This document shows, one piece after another, positions 8,245 to 15,369 of a stretch of DNA of 64,000 bases. Every line of letters starts with the position of its first letter. Positions within the stretch are counted from its first letter, which is position 1. Source of the stretch: Streptomyces sp. 378 (GTDB taxonomy: Bacteria > Actinomycetota > Actinomycetes > Streptomycetales > Streptomycetaceae); assembly GCF_030124145.1 (NCBI RefSeq), contig NZ_JASKMS010000013.1, positions 124,001 to 188,000 on the forward strand, read 5' to 3'. The notes beneath the pieces are model-generated. The model saw only the letters and a program-made list of their open reading frames with translations. It ran no database searches and was not told the origin of the DNA. Both the position numbers and the translations under genes were made by a program.

Positions 8245-9000
8245 ATGCAGAGCCCGATTTTCGCCTACAACGAGCAGCAGACCCAGGAACGCTGGAGCCT
8301 GCAGAACAAGCAGATGCTGCGCGTCACCCTGGAGAGCCACGACGACATCCTGGCCCGCAAGGGCACCATGGTCGCCTACCAGGGCCTCGTCGAGTTCGAC
8401 GCCGAGTACCAGAGCAACCAGCAGTCACGCGCGCGTGCGCAGACCGGGGAGGGTCTCGACCTGATGCGCTGCCACGGGCAGGGCACGGTCTACCTCGCCA
8501 ACCTCAAGCAGCACGTCCACGTCATGGACGTGGACCAGGACGGCCTCACCGTCGACAGCAGCTATGTGCTGGCGATGGACTCCTCACTGCACCACGAGGT
8601 CATCGCCGTGGACAGCCTGTACGGCATCTCCGGCTCCGGGAAGTACCAGCTCAACATCTCCGGCCGGGGCAAAGTCGCCCTGATGACCTCCGGGATGCCG
8701 CTGCTGTTGCAGGTGACGCCCGACAAGTACGTCAACTGCGACGCCGACGCGATCGTCGCCTGGTCCACGGGCCTACGGGTGCAGATGCAGGCCCAGACGC
8801 ACTCCTCCGGGGTGTGGCGGCGGCGTGGCAGCACCGGTGAGGGCTGGGAGCTGAGCTTCATGGGCACCGGCTTCGCACTCGTCCAGCCGAGTGAACTGCT
8901 GCCGCCGCAGAACGCCCAGACCGGTTCGGGCCTCGCCGCGCAGTACGGCATGGGCCAGCAGGGAGCACACGGGCAGAACCAGGGCAACGCCTGGAGCTGA
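8245..9000 (+). CDS. AIM24 family protein (second stand-alone copy)
   Basis: A 251-residue AIM24/DUF124 protein. Recognisable family segments are ILARKGTMVAYQGLVEF, MRCHGQGTVYLAN and FMGTGFALVQPSE. Compared with the preceding copy it has a short Gln/Gly-rich tail (QYGMGQQGAHGQNQG) resembling the linker of the TerD fusion. The N-terminal region (ERWSLQNKQMLRV) is close to the start of the AIM24 part of the fusion (QRWTQQNKKLVRV), so these two are nearest relatives. It is the last gene of the trio and is followed by a strong bidirectional terminator. Confidence 0.88.
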   Translation: MQSPIFAYNEQQTQERWSLQNKQMLRVTLESHDDILARKGTMVAYQGLVEFDAEYQSNQQSRARAQTGEGLDLMRCHGQGTVYLANLKQHVHVMDVDQDGLTVDSSYVLAMDSSLHHEVIAVDSLYGISGSGKYQLNISGRGKVALMTSGMPLLLQVTPDKYVNCDADAIVAWSTGLRVQMQAQTHSSGVWRRRGSTGEGWELSFMGTGFALVQPSELLPPQNAQTGSGLAAQYGMGQQGAHGQNQGNAWS

Positions 9001-9068
9001 GCGCTCCGCGGGTTCGGCCGATCGGGGGCTGTCCGTCCCGCCTCGGGCTGCCGGCCGTCCGGGCCGAC

Positions 9069-9090
9069 ACGCGCGGTTTCCCGCGCCCCA
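9069..9090. repeat. REP-like intergenic palindrome, copy 1
   Basis: A short GC palindrome of the form CGCGCGG-TTTC-CCGCGCCCC. Closely related copies occur at 36872-36892 and 45331-45351, always just after a gene. This looks like a dispersed intergenic palindrome common in Streptomyces. Confidence 0.6.
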
Positions 9091-9115
9091 GACGGGGCGC
9101 GCACCCCACGGTCGG

Positions 9116-9165
9116 GACCACATGTAAGGGGCGGCCGCTCGTGCGACCGCCCCTTACATGTGGTC
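9116..9165. terminator. Bidirectional terminator between convergent operons
   Basis: A perfect 19-bp inverted repeat (9116-9134 with 9147-9165) and a 12-base loop sit between the AIM24 trio and the leftward NUDIX gene. The right arm overlaps the NUDIX stop codon, so it can end transcription from both sides. Confidence 0.9.
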
Positions 9166-9691
9166 AGAGCGCGAGCCTCGCACGCGTCGCCTCCAGCAGC
9201 CGGACGACCGAAGCGTCCGCCACCTTCGGAACCTCGTCGTAGCCGAACCAGCGCACGTCCAGGGACTCGTCGCTGATCGCGTGCGCGGCGCCCGGCGGCG
9301 CCAGGACGGCGTACTGCACGTCGAAGTGGCAGTGGCACGGCGGCGGGATCGGATGCCGGTCCAGGCGCACCGGGCCGCCGGGCAGCACGGAGAGCCCCAG
9401 GACACCGGACTCCTCCGTCGCCTCACGCAGGGCCGCCCCCGCCAGGGACGCGTCGCCCTGCTCGCAGTGGCCGCCCGTCTGGAGCCACATCCGGAGCTTC
9501 TTGTGCAGGGTGAGCAGCACCCGGCCGCCCTCGGGGTCGATCACCAGGGCGCTCGCCGTGAGGTGACCCGCGTGGCAGGCCTTCCACAGACCGTCCGGGT
9601 GCCGCGCCAAGTGGTCCAGATAGGCCTGGCGCAGCACTGTCTGGTCCTCGTACCCCTTCAGCACGAGGACCGCGTCGTCGTACAGGCTCAC
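9164..9691 (-). CDS. NUDIX hydrolase
   Basis: A 175-residue NUDIX-domain protein. The Nudix box is visible from GGHCEQGDASLAGAALREATEESG, which follows the GX5EX7REUXEEXGU pattern with Gln/Gly variations at the front. The family hydrolyses nucleoside diphosphates linked to another moiety. The substrate cannot be read from the sequence. The GTG start overlaps the stop of the upstream metalloprotease-like gene by four bases (GTGA), so the two are coupled. In actinobacteria I know this NUDIX/zinc-metalloprotease pairing as conserved near uvrD2. Confidence 0.9.
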   Translation of the reverse strand: MSLYDDAVLVLKGYEDQTVLRQAYLDHLARHPDGLWKACHAGHLTASALVIDPEGGRVLLTLHKKLRMWLQTGGHCEQGDASLAGAALREATEESGVLGLSVLPGGPVRLDRHPIPPPCHCHFDVQYAVLAPPGAAHAISDESLDVRWFGYDEVPKVADASVVRLLEATRARLAL

Positions 9692-11139
9692 CCGGCGCCG
9701 TCGCCCTTGTTCTCGTCCTCGCCCTCGTCCTTCTTCTTGAGGTCGGGCTTGTCCGCCGCCTCGCCGAGCATCTTGTCCAGCTCGGAGAAGTCGATCTGCT
9801 CGCGGTGCACGAAGCCGTCCGGGTCGTCCAGATCGGTCGCCGTCGGCAGCATGTCCGGGTGGTGCCACAGGGCGTCCCGGCCGTCGACACCGCGCGCGTC
9901 CGTGAGCGAGGCCCACAGACGGGAGGCGTCCCGCAGACGGCGCGGGCGCAGCTCCAGGCCGATCAGCGTGGCGAACGTCTGCTCGGCCGGACCGCCCGAG
10001 GCGCGGCGGCGGCGCAGCGTCTCGCGCAGGGCGTCGGCGGATGCCAGGCGCGGCTTCGCGGCGGCGTGGACCACCGCGTCCACCCAGCCCTCCACGAGCG
10101 CCAGAGCCGTCTCCAGACGGGCCAGGGCCGCCTTCTGCTCGGGCGTGTCCTCCGGCTGGAACATGCCCTGCTGGAGGGCCTCCTGCAACTGCTCCGGGTT
10201 CTGCGGGTCGAACTGCCCGACCACGTCCTCCAGCTTGGCCGTGTCGACCTTGATCCCGCGGGCGTAGCCGTCGACCGCGCCGAACAGATGCGAGCGAAGC
10301 CAGGGCACATGCGCGAACAGACGCTGGTGGGCGGCCTCGCGCAGGGCGAGATACAGCCGCACCTCCTCTTGGGCGACGCTCAGGTCCTTGCCGAACGTCT
10401 CGATGTTCACCGGCAGCAGGGCGGCCTTCCCGGCCGGGGCGAGCGGGAGGCCGATGTCGGACGAGCCGACGACCTCACCGGCGAGCACGCCGACGGCCTG
10501 CCCGATCTGCGTGCCGAACATGGCGCCGCCCATCGAGCGCATCATGCCGATCAGCGGGCCGGCCATGGCCTGCATCTCCTCCGGCAGGACGTCGCCCATG
10601 GCGGTGCCCACGCGCTCGGCGACCGGGTCGACGAGCTCCTTCCAGGCGGGCAGGGTGGCCTCGACCCACTCCGCGCGGCTCCAGGCGACCGCCGAGGCGG
10701 CGCCGGACGGCAGGGAGGTGGCATCGTCGAGCCACAGGTCGGCCAGGCGGACGGCTTCCTCGACGGCCTTGCGGTCGGCGGGGCCGACGCTGGCGTCCTT
10801 GGTGCCGTCAGGGCTGCCCTGGGAGACCGTCTGGCGGGCGATCTGCTTGGCCATGTCCCAGTTCACCGGGCCGCCCTCGTAGGAAAGCATCTGGCCGAGC
10901 TGCTGGAACGCGGCGCCCAGGTCGGTGGGGTTCAGCGACCCGAACATGGCTGCGAACGGATTGTCCGCACCGGGGCCGCCGGGGCCTGCGCCGAAGCCTC
11001 CGGCTCCGGGCAGGCCGCCGAAACCGAACGGGTTGGCCGGTCCCTGACCACCACCGCTCTGCTGGTCCTTCTTCTTGCCCTCGTCGCCGTCGTCCGGCTC
11101 CTCCGGCGGAAGGCCGAATCCGAATGGGGTGTCACTCAC
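9688..11139 (-). CDS. Zinc-dependent metalloprotease-like protein (DUF2342 family)
   Basis: A 483-residue protein. The first 90 residues are Gly/Pro/Phe-rich (repeated NPFGFGG-type units) and look disordered. The rest matches the actinobacterial DUF2342/coenzyme F420 biosynthesis-associated family, annotated as zinc-dependent metalloprotease. I do not see a textbook HExxH motif. The segment HQRLFAHVPWLRSHLF is the family-typical His-rich region. The GTG at 11139 (VSDTPFGFG) is used; the frame is open upstream. It is divergent from the SDR gene at 11332. Catalytic activity is uncertain. Confidence 0.8.
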   Translation of the reverse strand: MSDTPFGFGLPPEEPDDGDEGKKKDQQSGGGQGPANPFGFGGLPGAGGFGAGPGGPGADNPFAAMFGSLNPTDLGAAFQQLGQMLSYEGGPVNWDMAKQIARQTVSQGSPDGTKDASVGPADRKAVEEAVRLADLWLDDATSLPSGAASAVAWSRAEWVEATLPAWKELVDPVAERVGTAMGDVLPEEMQAMAGPLIGMMRSMGGAMFGTQIGQAVGVLAGEVVGSSDIGLPLAPAGKAALLPVNIETFGKDLSVAQEEVRLYLALREAAHQRLFAHVPWLRSHLFGAVDGYARGIKVDTAKLEDVVGQFDPQNPEQLQEALQQGMFQPEDTPEQKAALARLETALALVEGWVDAVVHAAAKPRLASADALRETLRRRRASGGPAEQTFATLIGLELRPRRLRDASRLWASLTDARGVDGRDALWHHPDMLPTATDLDDPDGFVHREQIDFSELDKMLGEAADKPDLKKKDEGEDENKGDGAG

Positions 11140-11331
11140 GGGATTCCTCGGCTGGTAGGGCCGCCGGTTCTTTCCGGCGGCACGGCTGCCCGACAACACC
11201 ACCCAGCGTAGACACCTGGGGCGGATCGGGCCTCGGTGCTTCGCCGACTGACGGCCTGCGGCAGGATGGATGCCACCTGGTACGCACGCGTCGGACGCGC
11301 TCGTACTGAAGACAACCGCTGGAGACGCCCG

Positions 11332-12453
11332 GTGAGTTCCCCAGATCCGCAGGTTCGCGCAGCGCGAAACCAGTCAACCAGTTCCGCGAGCTCCGCGGCG
11401 CGTGGACCCGTCGTCGCCGTGACCGGCGCCGCGTACGGCGTAGGAGCCCTGCTCACGGAGCAGCTCGCGGCATCCGACGAGGTCAAGCAGGTCGTGGCCA
11501 TCGACGAGAGGCGCGGCGAGTGCGCGGCGGCCCAGTGGCACATCCTGGACGTACGGGATCCGGCCATCGCGGAGAAGTTGCGTGGCGCCGACGTGGTGGT
11601 GCACCTGGCACTGGATCTCGATCTGGAAACCGACGCCGCCGCCCGAACGGCCTACAACGTACGGGGGACGCAGACCGTCCTGACGGCGGCCGCGGCGGCC
11701 GGAGTGCACCGGGTCGTGCTGTGCACCTCGGCGATGGTCTACGGGGCGCTCCCGGACAACGAGCTGCCGCTGTCCGAGGACGCCGAGCTGCGGGCCACGG
11801 CGGAGGCGACGGGCGTGGGCGACCTGCTGGAGATCGAACGGCTGGCGCGGCGCGCGCCCCGGGCGCATCCCGGGCTCAATGTCACCGTGGTACGGCCGGC
11901 CGTGCTGGTGGGCGGCACCGACACCGCGCTGACCAGGTACTTCGAGTCTCCCCGGCTGCTCGTCGTCGCCGGGTCGCGGCCCGCGTGGCAGTTCTGCCAC
12001 ATGGAGGACCTGTGCAGCGCGCTGGAGTACGCCGTCCTGGAGAAGGTCGACGGAGAACTGACCGTCGGGTGCGACGGCTGGCTGGAGCAGGAAGAGGTCG
12101 AGGAGCTCAGCGGCATCCGGCGGATGGAGCTGCCGTCGGCGGTCGCGCTCGGCGCGGCGGCGCGACTGCACCGGATCGGGCTGACGCCGTCCCCGGCCGG
12201 AGATCTGGCGTACACGATGTACCCCTGGGTGGTGAGCGGCAGCCGGCTGCACGACGCCGGGTGGCGGCCGCGGTACACCAACGAGGAGGTGCTGGCGGAG
12301 CTGCTGGAGGAGGTCTCCGGGCGGCACACGGTCGCCGGGCGGCGGCTGGGCCGAAAGGACGCCACGGCCGCGGGCGCCGCGGGTGCGACGGTGGCGCTGC
12401 TGGGCGCGGCGGCGGTGGTACGGCGGGCGCGGAAGGCCCGGCGGCGGATCTGA
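11332..12453 (+). CDS. NAD-dependent epimerase/SDR-like protein with C-terminal hydrophobic tail
   Basis: A 373-residue extended-SDR protein. The Rossmann motif VAVTGAAYGVGALL lies near residue 27. An acidic residue ending strand 2 (VVAIDERRG) suggests NAD. CTSAMVYGALP carries the catalytic-type Tyr, but the following YxxxK lysine is not evident, so activity may be altered. After residue 340 come an Ala/Gly-rich hydrophobic stretch and an Arg/Lys tail, which could anchor the protein to the membrane. The GTG start has GGAGA upstream. It may share a transcript with moaE 93 bases later. Confidence 0.85.
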   Translation: MSSPDPQVRAARNQSTSSASSAARGPVVAVTGAAYGVGALLTEQLAASDEVKQVVAIDERRGECAAAQWHILDVRDPAIAEKLRGADVVVHLALDLDLETDAAARTAYNVRGTQTVLTAAAAAGVHRVVLCTSAMVYGALPDNELPLSEDAELRATAEATGVGDLLEIERLARRAPRAHPGLNVTVVRPAVLVGGTDTALTRYFESPRLLVVAGSRPAWQFCHMEDLCSALEYAVLEKVDGELTVGCDGWLEQEEVEELSGIRRMELPSAVALGAAARLHRIGLTPSPAGDLAYTMYPWVVSGSRLHDAGWRPRYTNEEVLAELLEEVSGRHTVAGRRLGRKDATAAGAAGATVALLGAAAVVRRARKARRRI

Positions 12454-12546
12454 GAGGGTCCCTGGAGGAGAGTCCAAAGGCGTACGCGCGCGTGCCGGTC
12501 GATAGCTCTATTCCGCGCTGTCGGTCGCGTGCGGCACGATGGAGGC

Positions 12547-13005
12547 ATGGCAACCACGAATGATCACCCCGGCGAGCAGGCCGCGCAGGACCCGATCAAG
12601 CTGATCGGGATCCGGGACACGGCCCTCTCGCTGGACGAGGTCTTCCGGGCGGTCGGGGACGACGCGGCCGGCGGTACCGCGCTCTTCGTGGGCACCGTGC
12701 GGAACCACGACGGTGGCGCAGACGTCGAGGAGCTGGGGTATTCCTGCCACCCCGGTGCCGAGGCGGAGATGCGGCGGATCGCCGAGAAGGTCGCCGCCGA
12801 GTTCCCGGTGCGGGCCCTGGCCGCCGTGCACCGCGTCGGGGACCTCCGGGTCGGGGACCTCGCCGTGGTCGTCGCCGTCTCCTGCCCGCATCGCGGGGAG
12901 GCCTTCGAGGCCTGCCGGAAGCTGATCGACGACCTCAAGCACGAGGTGCCCATCTGGAAGCACCAGAAGTTCTCCGACGGCACCAATGAATGGGTCGGCG
13001 CGTAG
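12547..13005 (+). CDS. moaE: Molybdopterin synthase catalytic subunit MoaE
   Basis: A 152-residue MoaE. It shows the N-terminal LFVGTVRNHDGG segment, a GDLAVVVAVSCPHRGEAF core and the C-terminal catalytic lysine motif KHEVPIWKHQ. MoaE with MoaD transfers sulfur to precursor Z to make molybdopterin. No moaD lies beside it. The ATG at 12547 has GGAGG only one base upstream, which is unusually tight; an in-frame GTG at 12529 is an alternative. The 3' end, including the stop codon, is part of a 54-bp tandem duplication. Confidence 0.93.
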   Translation: MATTNDHPGEQAAQDPIKLIGIRDTALSLDEVFRAVGDDAAGGTALFVGTVRNHDGGADVEELGYSCHPGAEAEMRRIAEKVAAEFPVRALAAVHRVGDLRVGDLAVVVAVSCPHRGEAFEACRKLIDDLKHEVPIWKHQKFSDGTNEWVGA

Positions 13006-13103
13006 CGCTGTCGTTGAGGGGGGGGCGGCCGGGTGACGGGAGGGCGGGTCGGCGCGTAGCGCTGTCGTTGAGGGGTGGCGGCCGGGTGACGGGAGGGCGG
13101 GTT
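12993..13103. repeat. Tandem duplication of 53-54 bp starting inside moaE
   Basis: A unit beginning at the last codons of moaE is repeated almost perfectly 54 bp downstream, and a third partial copy begins another 53 bp on. The second unit carries a copy of the terminal moaE codons and stop, without coding value. Copies differ only in the length and sequence of a G-run. Confidence 0.85.
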
Positions 13104-13230
13104 GGCGCCTGCTGATCCGCCAAGCCGCCTTCCGGTTGCGTAACCGCACCCCTGGCGTGAGCGTTGTCACTGCGGATGGTTAATCTGCTGATCAGTCAGT
13201 TGCGGACGCTCAAAGGGGTTGGAGGTCGGC

Positions 13231-13395
13231 ATGGCGGCGCTCGCCTGGTTGCTGATTCCGCTTGTGGCTGCCATCGGCGCGGGGCTCTGGGGAAGTTGGG
13301 CGAACCGGACCCGCAAGGTACGCAACGACGGCCCGGAGCTCACCGGGTACGCCCGCTTCCGGGAGGCCATGGAGAAGCCCCGGCCGGGCGGCTGA
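13231..13395 (+). CDS. Small single-pass membrane protein
   Basis: A 54-residue protein. ATG is preceded by GGAGG (13221-13225), an ideal ribosome-binding site. Residues 2-24 are a hydrophobic membrane helix (AALAWLLIPLVAAIGAGLW). A basic patch (NRTRKVRND) and a soluble tail with GYARFREAMEK follow, so the N-terminus is probably outside and the tail cytoplasmic. I know similar short proteins next to the PDZ-protease gene in streptomycetes but no function. Codon use and the ribosome site support it as real. Confidence 0.8.
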   Translation: MAALAWLLIPLVAAIGAGLWGSWANRTRKVRNDGPELTGYARFREAMEKPRPGG

Positions 13396-13495
13396 CGGCC
13401 GAGGAACAGCAGGTCACCGACGGTTGAGAGCACAGGGCCGCCCGGACGGGCGGCCCTGACGGTGCGCTGACAGGACCGTCCCGTAATGTCGAGTC

Positions 13496-14587
13496 ATGCC
13501 ACGCCGCACCGCGACGATGCTCGCCTCCACCCTGATGCTGATCGCGCTCCTGTGCGCGGGAGTGTTCATCCCCGTGCCCTATGCGGAGATGTCCCCGGGG
13601 CCGACGGTGAACACGCTGGGCGATCACGACGGTGAGCCGGTACTGCAGATCGCGGGGAAGAAGACGTACCCGACCAGTGGCCACCTGAACATGACCACGG
13701 TCCGGGTCACGAGCGCCGACTATCGGATGAACCTGGTGGAAGCCGTCTACGGCTGGCTCGCGCACGACAACAAGGTCGTGCCGCACGAGACGCTCTACCC
13801 GGACGGCAAGACCGAAGAGCAGTCCACCCAGGAGAACGCCGAGGAGTTCAGCCAGTCCCAGGAGAGCGCCAAGGTCGCCGCCCTGAAGGAGTTGGACGTT
13901 CCGGTGAAGTCCTGGGTGATCGTCTCGACGGTCGTCAAGGGGTCCCCGGCCGAGGGCAAGCTGCACGCGGGGGACGTGATCAAGGCCGTCGACGGTACGA
14001 CGGTGAAGGCGCCGGCCGACGTCGCGAAGCTCGTCACCGAGCACAAGCCGGGCCAGAAGGTCCGCTTCACGATCGTGCCGGCCAAGGAGCAGGCCGCCGC
14101 GGAGAAGGAGAAGCGGACGCCGACCAGGACAGAGGTCATCACGATGACCACCACGACGTCGGACGACGACGGCGAGAAGCGTGCCATCGTGGGGATCTCG
14201 GCGGGGACCGACCACACGTTCCCGTTCACCATCGACATCAAGCTGGCCGATGTCGGCGGGCCGAGCGCCGGGCTGATGTTCGCGCTCGGCATCTACGACA
14301 AGCTCACCCCGGGCAGCCTGACCGGCGGCAGATTCGTGGCGGGCACCGGCACGATCGACGACGCCGGCCAGGTCGGGCCGATCGGCGGCATCGAGATGAA
14401 GACCGTGGGTGCGCGGGCCAAGGGCGCGCGGTACTTCCTCACGCCCACCGACAACTGCGCGACCGCCGCCGAGGACACCCCCGACGGCCTCACCCTCGTC
14501 AAGGTGGGAACCATCCAGGACGCCCTCGGCGCGCTCAAGGACATCCGCAGCGGCGACACCGCGGATCTGCCGACGTGCGGTAAGTAG
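13496..14587 (+). CDS. Membrane-anchored PDZ domain / Lon-type (S16) serine protease, YlbL family
   Basis: A 363-residue protein with an N-terminal membrane anchor (residues about 8-27). An extracytoplasmic region includes a PDZ domain (KGSPAEGKLHAGDVIKAVDG, residues about 145-200). The C-terminal Lon protease domain has catalytic Ser257 (GGPSAGLMFAL) and Lys302 (GGIEMKTVGA), spaced as in Lon. There is no AAA+ module. Family members (Bacillus YlbL) are membrane proteases of quality control and cell-division checkpoint recovery. It ends in front of the convergent PPA1309-type gene. Confidence 0.9.
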   Translation: MPRRTATMLASTLMLIALLCAGVFIPVPYAEMSPGPTVNTLGDHDGEPVLQIAGKKTYPTSGHLNMTTVRVTSADYRMNLVEAVYGWLAHDNKVVPHETLYPDGKTEEQSTQENAEEFSQSQESAKVAALKELDVPVKSWVIVSTVVKGSPAEGKLHAGDVIKAVDGTTVKAPADVAKLVTEHKPGQKVRFTIVPAKEQAAAEKEKRTPTRTEVITMTTTTSDDDGEKRAIVGISAGTDHTFPFTIDIKLADVGGPSAGLMFALGIYDKLTPGSLTGGRFVAGTGTIDDAGQVGPIGGIEMKTVGARAKGARYFLTPTDNCATAAEDTPDGLTLVKVGTIQDALGALKDIRSGDTADLPTCGK

Positions 14588-14675
14588 TCCCAGTCGTCCC
14601 ACCAGTCCCAGGAATCCAAGGACCCGAGATTCGGGACCCGGGGCCCGGCCGACCGGACCCTCCCGGCGTCTCGGG

Positions 14676-15218
14676 CTATTCCTCGAACGTCGCCGCCAGT
14701 GCCTCCGCCAGCCCCGGGACCAGGTCGGAACCGGTCAGGACCTCGGTGGGGGAGTCCTTCTCGCGCAGCCGCAGGGCCGACTCACGTGTGCCGTCGCGCA
14801 GGACCCCGACCGTCATGCGGACCTCCTGTCGGTCGGGGTGATCCGCCACCCACTTCGTGAGCGCGGCCTCGCTCAGGCCCTTCGGAACCTGCGCCTCCGC
14901 GGACGGCGGCAGCATCAGGCGCTCCACGGCGAGGGCGCAGCCGACCACCGCGTCGGGCCAGGCGATGGTGGCGAGGAACTCATCGAGCGGCTTGCCCGTT
15001 GGAACTTCGTCCTGCTCGATCGGGGTGAGGCCGGATTTCTCCGGCTCGTCACCCAGGCCGAGCCGGTCCGCGAGGGAGGGCTGTTCGGCCCGAAGCCGTG
15101 CGGTGTCGACGAGGGCGAAAAGGCGGGCTGACTGGTCCCAGCCGAGGCCGGAGACGTACTCGTCGATCTCGAGAACGGCCCGGGTGAGCGGGTTCGCAGC
15201 CATGGGAGTGTTGGACAT
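14676..15218 (-). CDS. PPA1309-family conserved actinobacterial protein
   Basis: A 180-residue soluble protein with no signal peptide. It looks like the conserved actinobacterial family named after Propionibacterium PPA1309 that usually neighbours the UPF0182 membrane gene; I make this match from memory of context and general sequence. It is rich in Asp/Glu and Leu, with a typical DQSARLFALVDTARLR helix near residue 28. It is divergently arranged with the UPF0182 gene over about 150 bases. Function unknown. Confidence 0.7.
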   Translation of the reverse strand: MSNTPMAANPLTRAVLEIDEYVSGLGWDQSARLFALVDTARLRAEQPSLADRLGLGDEPEKSGLTPIEQDEVPTGKPLDEFLATIAWPDAVVGCALAVERLMLPPSAEAQVPKGLSEAALTKWVADHPDRQEVRMTVGVLRDGTRESALRLREKDSPTEVLTGSDLVPGLAEALAATFEE

Positions 15219-15369
15219 GGTCACAATCCTGCCTCGTTCCCGGCCGATATCGGGAACCGAGTAAACGGTGAGTAAGTTGCATAGGTGGGGGCCCACGATC
15301 ACGCGGGCCACGCACGGCCCGTGAAGACGCGGGCCTGACGAATCAACAGCGAACTTCGAGGTGCGCACC

